From NCBI RefSeq assembly GCF_945859705.1, contig NC_079136.1:129305027-129369026 (forward strand): 64,000 nucleotides of DNA, read 5' to 3'. This document shows positions 39,988 through 51,411 of this stretch, in pieces. Below the pieces are notes generated by a model, which was given only the letters and a program-made list of their open reading frames with translations, did no database searches and was not told where the DNA came from. Position 1 is the first letter of the stretch. Each line of letters begins with the position of its first letter. Made by a program: the position numbers and the translations under genes. Source of the DNA: Episyrphus balteatus. Its lineage: Eukaryota > Arthropoda > Insecta > Diptera > Syrphidae.

Positions 39988-40687
39988 TTCATGCCCAAAG
40001 CTTCACCTGGCCAATTTAACAAATTAAAAGATCACAAAATGTTTTCAAATTATTTCAGTGAATAATTTCTGAAGAATAGAATAAATTGAATTTCTTAGTA
40101 AAAAAAAGTTACACATACACCACAGTGACCAGTGAAGGCATTTGATTTCGTTGGAAAAAAAACCGAATTTGACTTTTTAAGTACCCACTATTAAAGTATA
40201 TAACAATAGTTGTTGAAATAGCGGATAATGTTAAACAAAAAATATTGCTGCAATAATTTTTCTTCTGGTATCAATTACATGTTATGTTACTTGCTTAAAA
40301 AAAAACAAAATCACTTTCCAATGTTTTTGCTTAAAAGCTGATGACGACGACATTAACACCTTTCACGTCAATGTCTCAATTAGGGCCACTAATGATCTCA
40401 AAGAAGTGACTATCACTCTCATCCAGCTAACAGCTACCTACATACCTAGATGCCAAGATGATGCTGGCGTTGACGCAATGATGAAGCAGATTAAAGAATT
40501 AAAAATTTAGGCACTGAAAAAAATATTATCCAAGTAACTAAAAAATCTAGAATATTAAAAATGTCTGAAGGGTAAAATAACGACAATAGCCATTTAAGAT
40601 TGGGACCGTTTTTTTTTTTTCATTTTCTATCAATATTATAACATATTTTTAATGAATCATGACAATTAAAAAATTATTTTGTTTTAA

Positions 40688-42142
40688 CCCATTCTCTCCC
40701 ATTGTACTTTTTAAAGTACAGTGAAATGCATTGACATTTTGTGAATCCAAAAGCAGTCGGGGACATAAAATATTCGTTTTAAGATGCTTTTTAGATTTAA
40801 CTGAGTGTTTTTGATTTTTCCAAATACATATATTTTTAAAAAATTGAATAAGGGTGTACCCAATTGTCTTTTCGCGCAAAGCATTTTAAATTATTTTTCT
40901 TTTTGCTACGGTCGAAAAAGTTTGTATATAAAAAAAAAATTAATAGACCAAATGCTTTGCTTTTTTCTGCAATAATCAATTGGAAATAAACCCAAAATTA
41001 AGAAAATAATAAATTTTATCATATTTTTATACATAAATACCTAGATAAGCAAAGCTAAAGTTAAATGTACTTTAAAAAGTACAGTGGGATCATACATACA
41101 TTTTTCTTTCAAGTATTTGAATGGATTTTATAACTTTACCCAGTATAAATTTGTATGAAAAACTTTTCCAAAATTTTGGTGCTGGCCTAGAACAAGACGA
41201 TAACAATGCGGAAGTAGTAAAAGCTTATAGTTGGCTCAGGGAAATAAGGCTCAGGGTAATTACGCCCACTTTTATGGGGCTTATGACCTACTCAAGTCCC
41301 ACTCAAGTGGGACATTAGTCCCAAATAGAAAATTCGATTTTGTACTTATGACCGACATCAGTCCATACCAGAATTTTATGGAGTTATACCCCACCAAGAA
41401 TATTTGTTTTCAAAAGGTATCCAACAAAAGGATTCTTTAATTCCAGATTCTTCAAATGCAAAGGAACTTTGCATACAACCAACTTCGCACCTACCCCATA
41501 TCCAATAGTGCCTCCAAGCAGGGGTTGCGGGGAAGCATGCCCTCTTTCCCCTCCTAAACATATTTCACTTATACTGAGTGCAAGCACTGTATAATATGTA
41601 AGCAATAATAGTGTGTAAACAATGGTGGACACACTATAGGATTTGTTGTACGTGAGAGGTTATGTCCCTGGGACTTATATCCCTGATTTCTTGCCCATTG
41701 GGTAGTATGACAGATGAAGAAGACAATGATGATGACAACATAAAAATAATAGAGCTACGGCTACCGTAATGTTCGACTTAAAATTACAAAAGCACTTACA
41801 CTCCAATACCTCAAAAATCGCATTATAGAGAGCGCTAGACAACAGTTTCTTAAAAAAAAAACTGCCTAATCAATTAAAGTGTCTCAAATGTCATTTATGG
41901 TTAAAATGTTGCTGTTGAATGTGCAATGTTGCACTATGCATTGCGAAAGAGTGTTTTGAAAATTCTAATATTTATGAAAATTATAATGGTATGCATGATC
42001 CCATTGTACACCCCCATAACTCCTTACCAACAATTTTTAAAAATAATTTTTTTTCTATATATCTTAACTTTTATCTAAATAAACAGAAAATAACATAAAA
42101 ATATATTATTTTTAATTTTTACTACACTTGGGTGCTAATGGG
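40688..42142. mobile_element. piggyBac-like non-autonomous element
   Basis: The segment is flanked on both sides by TTAA (40684-40687 and 42143-42146), the piggyBac target duplication. Its ends are CCCATTCTCTCCCATTGTAC and, read inward from the right, CCCATTAGCACCCAAGTGTA, an imperfect inverted repeat starting CCC. Inside, the palindrome TGTACTTTTTAAAGTACA occurs near 40703 and a close copy near 41065. Frames such as 41384-41632 minus show no transposase motif. TTAA is common in AT-rich DNA, so the match of both ends carries the call. Confidence 0.5.
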
Positions 42143-44385
42143 TTAAGGCGAAATTTGTCCATTTGCGTCTGAATGGGTCCCAAAATAAATGTGTCCTATA
42201 GATAAGTGACATAAAGAATTTTTTTTGGTAACATACCTACATAGCTTAAGATTTTATTTATTGAAAAATTATTTTTTTGGAAACAGAAAGATTTATTTAA
42301 AATTTTTTTTCACTTTTTTTTTTCATTGACGAAACGAGATGAGTTAGGAATATGTATTAAAATTAAATAGTTGGCAATACCTAATATAACGTCATAATAT
42401 TTTTTTTTTAAAGAAAATTAATAGGAAAGATTTCAAAATTATTGCTTGTTGAAAAAACGAAAAAAAAAAAAAATATTATAAAACGTCTAAAAGTATGTTT
42501 CACTGATATGACACTGTTTGGTCCTATTTTAATTAATATCCTTCAGTGTACCAAACTTTGTCACTTTTCGTCAAGGCATTTCTTTGAGTGTAAAAACTCA
42601 TAGGTACCTACTTCGAGGTCTAAAACTAAAAACACTAATTTGCCCTATGCCATTGTTATATAAAGAAATAATAATTTTTTTATGTTTAATCAATTTTGTA
42701 CCTTCATTCTGGTGCTTAACAACAACAAAAAAAATTACAAATTATGAGCGTTCCATTAGCTTACTAACCGCAAAGCGCATTTCCTTTTACATAAATTAAT
42801 TCAATCTCTCCACAAAATTGTTCAATGGTGGTTTTATGATTTTTTTTTGTATTAAACTTTTTTTTTAATGTAGTTTTAAACAAAAGACTCTATAGGTACG
42901 ACACGGTTATACGAAGACGCAACAGATAATTTTTTTAAACCTCTTAATAACACTTCAATAAAATTCAATTAATGAATAAAGAAAAATGCTTTTCAATGAT
43001 TCAGCAAACCAAATACTGGAGACAATTTAATACAAAAAAAAAAAAAAAAATATATAGAAACCAACGATAAAAAAGGTGAATTAAATGAAGAATGAAGGTG
43101 TGGCATGTTAAATCTTTTTTTGTTGGTTAAAATAGCTAAACGTTCGACCAACTGACTCCAGCATCAATAGGCTTTATACTTTGAGAGGTATTCATTATGT
43201 GACTAACCTACACCAAGTTGGTTGGTTTCAAGTGAAAGTATAAGCGAGCTATAAATTAATTGTTTAATAAAGTTATCAAGATAATCAACGAAAAAAAAAA
43301 AAATATATAAAAGATACTTATTGTGAGAACTGAGAATTGAGAAACGTTACAGTAAGCAAGAGGGTACATAGATATTGAGTGAGATAACAGAGTGCGTGTC
43401 AAGAATATGTGGGTCCAAGTTGAGTCACAAAAAAATGCTTTTGTTTGTCTGAACTTAATTAGGGAATTTTAAACTATCAACACTTTTTTTGAAGAATGCA
43501 TTCCAATTTCTTGTGCAGACTTTATTTTTTTTTTTTAATTTTAAAAACATAAAAAAATCTCTTAGAAATACAGTCAATTCCAATAAAATATTTTAATGAT
43601 TTTATTTTAATTTTCAATTAATGAGGTACACTAACCCCATATCCATGACTCGCATATTTAAACAAATCAAATATAAAGCAGAGTTGTTGTGATTGTGTAG
43701 CAACATCATGTCTACCTGATCACCTTCACTGAACATTACCGCCGTCAAACCAACTGCAAAATTCAACACTCCATATCAACACTCGCGCTTTGCATGCAAA
43801 ATGTTCATTAATTTGCAATCAAATCGAAAAGTTTTAAATATAAAACATAAAAAAGAATCAAATTATTATCATCAAGAAAGTTCCAAGTACTTCAGTTTAT
43901 CTTCTCTTAATTTAAGTATCTAATAAATGGTTGCAGTGTTAGCGAAAAAAAAAATTAAAAAAATATTAAACGTACAATTTGGTCGCAGAAACAAGATCGA
44001 TTTGATTGAATTGAAGATCCAAAAGTTTCTTACCGATTATAAAAGAAAACTAGTCGACCTATATTCTTGTTGGTCCGAATATTTATCAAAAAATTTGAAT
44101 AGCTTTGGTTTTTTATCACAGCAGTGAATAGTTTTGTGCCATTTTTTAATGTGAAACTTAAACGGTCACTGTGGCGTATGCGTACTATTTTTTTAAATCA
44201 TCAATTTTGGTTGGTTTCTTTTAGTAAATTAAAACAATGAAATCAATTAATGTTTATGTACCTATATCAGTTTTTGAATATTAAAACTTTGTATTGATAT
44301 TTTAAAAATTAACACATAGAGGTTTAAGAAAACTAAGGCAAGTAGCAAGAATCCATAAAGTTTTTAAAAATATTTTTTTTTTTAA

Positions 44386-45060
44386 AGGGTGTTTTTTTGA
44401 GGGGTTGAGTTATGAATGAGAAAGGTATCATAACAGCTGACATAAATGTTGTATTGTTATAAGAACTTCGAATATACAAAATTATCTTAAGTGAAAGGGT
44501 GTTTTTTTTTTTTAAGAAATGATGAAATTCAGAAAAAGTAACACAAAAACTGGGACAAAAATGGTACCCTAATTAAAATTGTTAAAAATGTTTCATTTAT
44601 AAGATCTAGCAGTTTATACCTAAAAATATTTTAATTTAAAAGGGTTTTTTTTTTGGAAGGTAATAAGGAAATTTTGCGATAAGAACCATAAAATTAATAG
44701 AGTAAATGTACCCTTATGACTTCATTAAAAATGTTGTCTTTGCCATGGGTATTACAATTTTATTATTATTATTTTTTTTTTTTTTTTGAAAAGGGTGTTT
44801 TTTAGGTGTGAAGAAAATGTGGGTCTATTGCAAAAACTAATTAATAATAATTGTACGCTATTGAAATTCAGCAATTATGTTACATATAGAATTGAAAACA
44901 AGAACCTAAGGTGTCCATGAGAATATCATGGTTAAAAGGGTTCTTTTTTTATTAAAAAAAAAATGATGGCCTAACAAATTTGCTAAGAAAGTTTCATTTG
45001 GGATAAAAATAAAGAGTTTTCATACAATAACATTGAGTAAAAGGGTGTTTTTTCGAAGAG
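44386..45060 (+). repeat. AAAAGGGTGTTTTTT degenerate tandem array, six units
   Basis: Units start near 44386, 44496, 44639, 44792, 44935 and 45041 with AAAGGGTGTTTTTTT or close variants, 105-155 bp apart. Parts of the spacers are shared, such as GTGGGTCTATTGCAAAAACTAATTAATAATAAT, which also occurs at 16100. No coding potential is seen. Confidence 0.7.
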
Positions 45061-45373
45061 TAAGTAAATTCTATAATAAGTCCCAAAAAAAAAAAACAAT
45101 GATTCATGTACATATAACGTCTGAAAACTTAATAATGAACAATGTTTTTTTTATCTATCCAAATTTATGTAATATAATTTTATTTTAACAAATCTTTAAT
45201 TTACCCTTATAATAATTTTGTATGTACCGAAATACAAATATATATAAATACTATAAATTTATTTGCACTTAATTTTTTTTCACATTTTTGCATTTTCCAG
45301 GCCATTGAAATAGAAAATAATGAATCTGCAACAGTTTTCTTCAAGATGTTTGTTTTCATTTTTCATATGATTA

Positions 45374-45675
45374 CACCGGCACACAAAAAAAAAAGTTGTA
45401 TGAACCAGAAACCAGACCTATCTTTCTATATGTTTTTGGGACCGCTGAATCCGAATTTCAAGTCCGTTTTGCCCGGTCACCCTCCAGTTTTGAGAAAAGT
45501 GTAAAAAAGACCCCAAAAACTACCTTTTTTTTAGTTTTTTTTGCATATTACTCAAAACTGGAGGGTGACAGGGCCAAACGGACTTGAAATTCGGATTCAG
45601 CGGTCCCAAAAACATATAGAAAGATAGGTCTGGTTTCTGGTTCATGACACTTTTTTTTTTTTTTTTGTGCCGGTG
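45374..45675. mobile_element. Foldback MITE with near-perfect arms
   Basis: Ends CACCGGCACACAAAAAAAA and, from the right, CACCGGCACAAAAAAAA, with TTA on both outer sides. The arms stay nearly identical for over 120 bp, including GGGACCGCTGAATCCGAATTT and TCACCCTCCAGTTTTGAG, around a centre near 45520. Transcription from either side would yield a long hairpin RNA. The whole 302 bp is essentially a palindrome without coding capacity. Confidence 0.8.
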
Positions 45676-47639
45676 TTATTTGTAAATGCGTTTTTTTTTT
45701 TTTTTTTGGTTTTTTTTATTGAATAAAAAATGGGATGCATCATCCAAAAAGCATTCCTAACCTACCTATTCGTCTGTTACATCAGTTTAATTTTTTTTTC
45801 ATCAATTTTACTAAAAAAAAAGTAGCTATCTTTTGTGGGAAAATTAAATACATAATTTCTTTCTTCTGTTTTTCCTTTTAACCTAAAACGCACATCTACT
45901 GATGATGGGAGTTTTAATGTATTTGTGTATCTTTTGCATAAGATATTTTATTTACATCCACTTAATACTTCACTAACTTGCCAAAGCCAGTATAGTGACT
46001 AATAAAAATGTCGTGATATTTCTTGATAATTCATCCTGCAAACAGGAACAAACAAAAATATGCATCCGCCTTTTGAGCAACCTTGGAATAATCCAATACA
46101 ACTTTAAAGATACAAATGTATCTAAATCATATTAACTAAGGAAGAGATGTGGGTTTTTAGGATTTATGTAATGAATTTTTTGTTTTCAAATCCACATCCC
46201 ACCATATGGCTGAGCTAATCTAACTCGTTAAGTTGCATATTTCATTTGATTGAAATTAATCTTTTTGGCATAGCGAAATTGAACGAAGAACTTGTTTTAA
46301 GGAGCCTTCCTCCTGATGGTTGGCTTATAGGCACTCATCGACACCTCATAACCAATTCTATTGCTGTTTCCGTATGTAATCTATTTCCTGGCCGACCGAC
46401 GCAGTAGTACGACGACAGACCCTGACCAACCAACCAAAAGAAACAAATGTGAACCAACGCAAACGCACCAGAAGATCCAATTTATATGAAAGGCAAAAAC
46501 GATTCCGGCTAAAAAGAGTATAACAAACGACATTAACACAACTTTATTCGTGTTGCGGTAAACTAGTGCATCTAATTAAAACTGCATTGAAGGAAAAGAA
46601 AATGCATTTGTTTTTTTTTTTCCTGCCAATTTAACAATAAAAAAAAATACTTAACATGCGTGTCATTTGAGTAAAATGCTTTTAATTGCTTTTGGTAGTT
46701 TTTCTTTTTCGTTTGTCAATTTGTCACAGTTAACTGACATTTTTTAAGAGACAGGAATGAAGGGTTAACTTAACGCAACACAATTTCATTTTAGTATAAA
46801 CATTTTTTTCAAAGTTGAATTTTTGAATTTTGTCAAATTTACATTAATTAAAAATTCATCTTAAATTTTGCCCGAAAAATGTCGATTGCAAAATATTTTG
46901 AAATTTATTTTTTTTCTGAATTTTTGTTAATTAATTCGAAAGATGCGATCAAAAAAAAAAAAAACCTAAAATGTTTGTTTAATGAAATTCGTTTCAGTTT
47001 TTTTTTTTTTTTTGTTTAATCTTTAGGTCAAGTCCCATGCAGCGAAAAAGATGACTGTTTTTTTTTTTATGACTTTGATGAAGGTCTTAACACGAAAAAA
47101 GGGAATTTAAAATTTATTTTGGAAAAATCTACAATGTCAATCACTCAATCCAACTAATTAACTTCAATCAATAAATTTATTGCCAAAAACAAAAAGCATC
47201 ATGGCAGAAAAAAAGCAAAAAATATGAATGAATGAGTTTGGGAATTGTGTCAGAAATAATTAAATTATTTTTATATCGTCGATTAAAAAAATTCAAACAA
47301 AAAAAATATAATTTAACAAAAAATAAAAATTCACACCTTAATGGAGAGCAGCGGAAAACATTGTCATGTTGAAATATTGATTGATTGAAATTATTTTGCA
47401 GATAAACAAGGAAAAAAAACACATAAAACAAATAATGTGAATTGATTTTGCATAACACTCGAAATATTCGCAAATTAAAAAAAGAGTTGTATGGAGAAAT
47501 TAAAACATTTTATGTCTTATTAGGGTTTTTTAAAGAGGAGCAGCTTTTTCGGTGCATCTATGATTAATGAGTTGCTTTGAATAAATCGTGTGAAGAAATA
47601 GGTTTTTGTCGGCTTAATTGGATAGAGTTTGAAAGTTAT

Positions 47640-48330
47640 GAGACAATTAGTGTGATTTATAAAAAAAAAAGAAAAAAACATGTTTGGATTGCGAAATTTC
47701 AGAAACCAACACTCAAATTTGATTTTGGTTTCCACCAGTTTTTTAGACTTAAAGAGACCTTTCAAACAATATCTCATTCAATGTTGGAAAGATTTTGTAA
47801 AATGCATTTTTTCAAACTTTTTTCAAAAATTAAAAGAAAAATACTCTGAGATTAACCTTGTCTTGATTCTTAACTTAGGAAGGTTTTTTAAACCAAGTGT
47901 TTCCTGTTGAAAAAAATTGGAAGTAAAAAAAAAATATGTTTGGATTGCAAAATATTAGTAACCAATACTCAAAAGAATTTTTGGTTATCATTACTTAATT
48001 AGGCTTAAAAAGACCTTTTTAACGATGTGTCATTCGGCTTTGGACAGAATTTTTTAATTGCTTTTTTTCGAACTTTTCACGAAAAAGATAAGAACAAAAT
48101 TGCTTTTAAAATGTTATACTATATTAATGCTACATATAAATTAATAGTTCTGAGCCAAACTTTGTTGTTTGAATTCAAGTGATATCTGCCGAAAATGAAT
48201 TAAAACAAATTTTTTTGGTTTCATTTTTAAATAAGGCTTAATAAGACCTTTCTAACGATATCTTGTTCAATTTTAGTGAGATTATTTTAAATGTATTATT
48301 TTCGAACTTTTTCCAAAAATCGTCAAAAAA
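47640..48330 (+). repeat. Diverged tandem repeat, about 260-bp period, three units
   Basis: Three successive blocks contain AGACTTAAAGAGACCTTTCA, AGGCTTAAAAAGACCTTTTTAA and AGGCTTAATAAGACCTTTCTAA (near 47745, 48000, 48235). Each is followed by an AACGATATC-like word, a TTCAATTTTGG-like word and TTTTCGAACTTTTTCCAAAAA. The small plus-strand frames at 47577-47910 lie inside and are not considered genes. Confidence 0.6.
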
Positions 48331-49699
48331 TTGTATTTACCAATTATTCGATGTTAAACTTGTCGGCTTCTTTTTAATTCCATTTCAATACAACCTCTTT
48401 ACAAGGCCTAACATTACAAAATCTATTTTCATACACAGGAGACTACTTTAAAACATTTCACCCATTCTATACCTTCATCGATTTAAGTGTAAAAGAAAAA
48501 AAAACCTTTAACTGAATCAACGAAAGTCCAACCTCTTTTTATGTTCGTTACCAAATTTGGCTAATACTATACTCTAGATAATTGTCCAATCTCCACCACA
48601 CACACCAAAAACCTATTTAATCCAAAACCATTACATAAACAAAAATCCAATCGCATAAGTTTAAATTACATCTTTTTTTCAGCTACACTCTACCAATTAC
48701 CAATCTCCACCCAACCCAACTAGCCATGATCGTTTAAAACAAACAAACCTAACAATAAAAAATGTAAAGCTTCTTACCCATAACATAATCTTGTCTAGTC
48801 TATCGCACCAAAAATCAGATGTAATTTCGATAATAAAAAGTTATTCCAAACGAAAGAGGCCTAATAGACAATTATTGCAAAGCTACTAGGTCGAGAGTCT
48901 TGCCATATGTATCACTTTCCCAAATAAGAGGTTTCTATCTCATTGGACCAAGAGTGTTGATGTCTAAAAATAAATTGTAATCAAAATGAGTCTACAAGAC
49001 TCCCAAATTCTTTACTTTTAAACGGACTTGATATTGTTATAAGAAAAAAATCTGATAATATTTTCTTTGCAACATTTTCAATCATTAGCAACATTTTTCA
49101 TTTGTTTCTAGCAACATCACATATTCACGTAATACACCTGTTTACTTTGCCATCTCGTCTTTGGATGATGATCAGATCATGGCTCATCATCAATCCACTT
49201 GTTGCATTCATCTTCAACTTCTTCGTCTTTCTTTCAAAAACCTCTGCTTAACATACCTAACAAAAAGAGAAACAAGATTCATTTTCGTTGATCATCATCA
49301 ACTCTTCAATCGTCAGCAACAATTGTTGTTGGATCGAAACAAAACAAAAAAAAAAAGACACCAACCTCACTCTGGAGTCTGGAGACCCACTGAAGACCTG
49401 CTGAAGACCATCACAAAGACGTCCGTTCATGAGTCTTCGGTCGGCTTCGACTCTTGTATAGTATGTTGCATTTTATTGTACAAAATTGTATTCGAATTGA
49501 ATACGAATTTCAGTCGAGCGCCGTACTTTTACCTGTAAAGTTGTGGATTTAAAAAACCTTTAATAAAATATAACCCTCTTTGAGTGGCACCTCCGCACAT
49601 AAAAAAGACACACAAAAGACGTTTCGGGTTTTTCGTTTCTTTTTTATTTTATTATTTTTCGTTTTCGTTTGGATATTATATTTGATAGAAGTTTTGTTC

Positions 49700-50096
49700 C
49701 ATTGTGCCGTGCACTCAGCAGATTAAACTTCTTCGTCTTCTCGTGCAGAAGCGAGAGCATCCTAAACTTTCCCATTGATTGTTATTGAATTAACGTTTTT
49801 TTTTGCAGATGTGCCTTCGTGTTTGAGTTTATAAAAAATAATTTATTTTCATTTTTTATTAATATTTGCATAAATTAAATTAAATAAAAAAAAAGCAAAA
49901 AGAAAAAAAAATTAAACAAAACGAAATTTTATGTTAAAGTGGAGATTTTACTTTCATTTAATTTGATTACAAAAGAAAATCAATTCTTTTTTATTCTAAA
50001 AGATAGATTAAATCTATCTCAGATATTAACAGAAAATTTTAACCTGAAAAAGTTTGTGTGTAAAAACTGAGATTTTTGTTTTAATTTGTGTCGAAA
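49700..50096 (+). other. Probable 5' UTR / promoter region of the 50097 gene
   Basis: A change from C/T-mixed sequence to A-rich leader precedes the ATG at 50097. GTGCACTCAGCAGATTAAAC near 49710 contains a TCAG word that could be an initiator. No clear TATA box is seen, so the start site is not fixed. Confidence 0.35.
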
Positions 50097-50189
50097 ATGA
50101 AGCTGCAATTGGTGCTTTTGGGCACTTGTTGCCTGTTTGTGGTTGCTAACACTCAAGGATATAATAACAATCGGGGCCTGAATGATGTG
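50097..50189 (+). CDS. First coding exon of an unidentified secreted protein
   Basis: ATG preceded by TCGAAA opens 31 codons reading MKLQLVLLGTCCLFVVANTQ and then GYNNNRGLNDV. The hydrophobic stretch, small residues and A-N-T-Q-G transition make a textbook signal peptide with cleavage before or after Gln-Gly. The exon ends on a codon boundary at GTGAGT, a good donor; reading on gives a stop within four codons. No downstream exon on the plus strand was found up to 64000, so it may lie beyond the window or be a small exon I missed. If beyond, the peptide cluster is nested in this gene's first intron. I do not recognise the family. Confidence 0.6.
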
Positions 50190-50713
50190 GTGAGTTTATA
50201 ATTTTTGTTTTATTTTAAAAATCAAGGAATCATAATTTAAACAAATTTCTTAGCAAAAAATATTGTTGAACAATCTTTCAAACATTTTCTTAAATATTTC
50301 TAAATATTTTGCAGGTAAACTAGGTATATGCAATCTTGAAAAAAAAAAATAAATTGATTTTTGTATCTAAATTTTTTATGATAACAAGTAACTTTTTCAA
50401 TAAAAAAAATTACCTTCAAAGATTTGGGGATCAAAAATAATTTAGTGAATTTTCTGACAAATTTTATCTTGTCGTTGACAAAATTTTACCTTTAAAAATG
50501 ATGTGTAAAAATACCTTTTTCCACATTATTATAAAATAATTTTGGCTTTTTTTTTTTTTAAATAAATTAAAATGTCAGTGAAATTTGACTGATTTTTTTT
50601 AAAAAATTAAAAAATAATGGAGTTTACCTACATAATTTATTATTTTTTTAATGTAATTATTTAAAAATTTTAAAGAATTTTAACAAATATATGTAATTAT
50701 ATAATTTTAACTA
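50190..50713. other. AT-rich non-coding stretch
   Basis: Poly-A/T-rich sequence after the 50097 exon, presumably intron. Nothing specific is seen. Confidence 0.5.
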
Positions 50714-51411
50714 GCTGACCCGACGGACTTCGTTCCGCCTTTCCAAGTATTTGTTTTCAAATGTTAGCCCTGTAATGTGTTAAACTTTTTCCGGTTCACT
50801 CGGTTCGGTTGATATGTGGAGCACAAATAAATTGACTACAGCGCAACCTACAGGGTCCAATTATAACACAAAACCTGTCTGGGGCAAACCTTATCACACA
50901 CACAAAATTTCACAAAAAATATCCAGTCATTCGACCCCAAATACGGATTTTGAATTAAACTTGACAACAGCGCCACCTACCGGGTCCAATTATAACACAA
51001 TACCTGTCTCAGATGGACCTTATCGCACACACAAAATTTCACCAAAATCTATTCAGTCTTTCGACCCCAAATACGGAATTTGCATATACATAACTTGACA
51101 ACAGCGCCACCTACTGGGTCCAATTATAACACAAAACCTGTCTCGGATAGACCTTATCGCATACACAAAATTTCACAAAAATCTGTTCAGTCATTCGACC
51201 CCAAATACGGAATTTGCATATAAATTGACAACAGCGCCACCTACTGGGTCCAATTATAAAACAAAACCTGTCTCGGATGGACCTTATCACCCCCACAAAA
51301 TTTCAGAAAAATCTATCAAGTCGTTTAGAAGGAGTAGGGTCACAAACAAACGCACAGGAGAATTATATATATAAGATAGGGTCACAAACAAACGCACAGG
51401 AGAGTTATATA
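50714..51411 (+). mobile_element. Dispersed insect repeat with four 131-bp tandem units
   Basis: Begins CTAGCTGACCCGACGGACTT, a start typical of a widespread insect interspersed repeat. Four tandem units follow, beginning near 50830, 50961, 51093 and 51225, each starting TTGACAACAGCGCCACCTAC and containing GGGTCCAATTATAACACAAA and TTCGACCCCAAATACGG. It ends GTCGTTTAGAAGGAGTAGGG, then GTCACAAACAAACGCACAGG twice, each with a TATATA-rich tail. The layout resembles the 3' region of a non-LTR retrotransposon or derived SINE. No protein domain is seen. Confidence 0.6.

Larger units (their letters stand above)
39191..49699. other. Intergenic region without recognised genes
   Basis: No coding region is supported in this 10.5 kb. 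It holds repeat elements (39655-39987, 40688-42142, 44386-45060, 45374-45675, 47640-48330) and two copies of the CACAGTGACC motif (40109, 44163). A less AT-rich patch at about 40330-40500 (GATGACGACGACATTAACACC..) and one at 46300-46560 could be regulatory. The short open frames here show no family features. Confidence 0.6.

Noticed and set aside
41384..41632. Minus-strand frames in the piggyBac-like element as transposase
   Set aside because: No catalytic or Cys-rich motif of piggyBac transposase could be found.
44386..45060. Regularly spaced repeats as a CRISPR array
   Set aside because: Repeats are imperfect, spacing is irregular and over 100 bp, and the sequence is eukaryotic.
49161..49538. 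125-residue plus-strand frame
   Set aside because: No recognisable domain, His/Gln-rich low complexity, no splice or promoter support; at most upstream leader of the 50097 gene.
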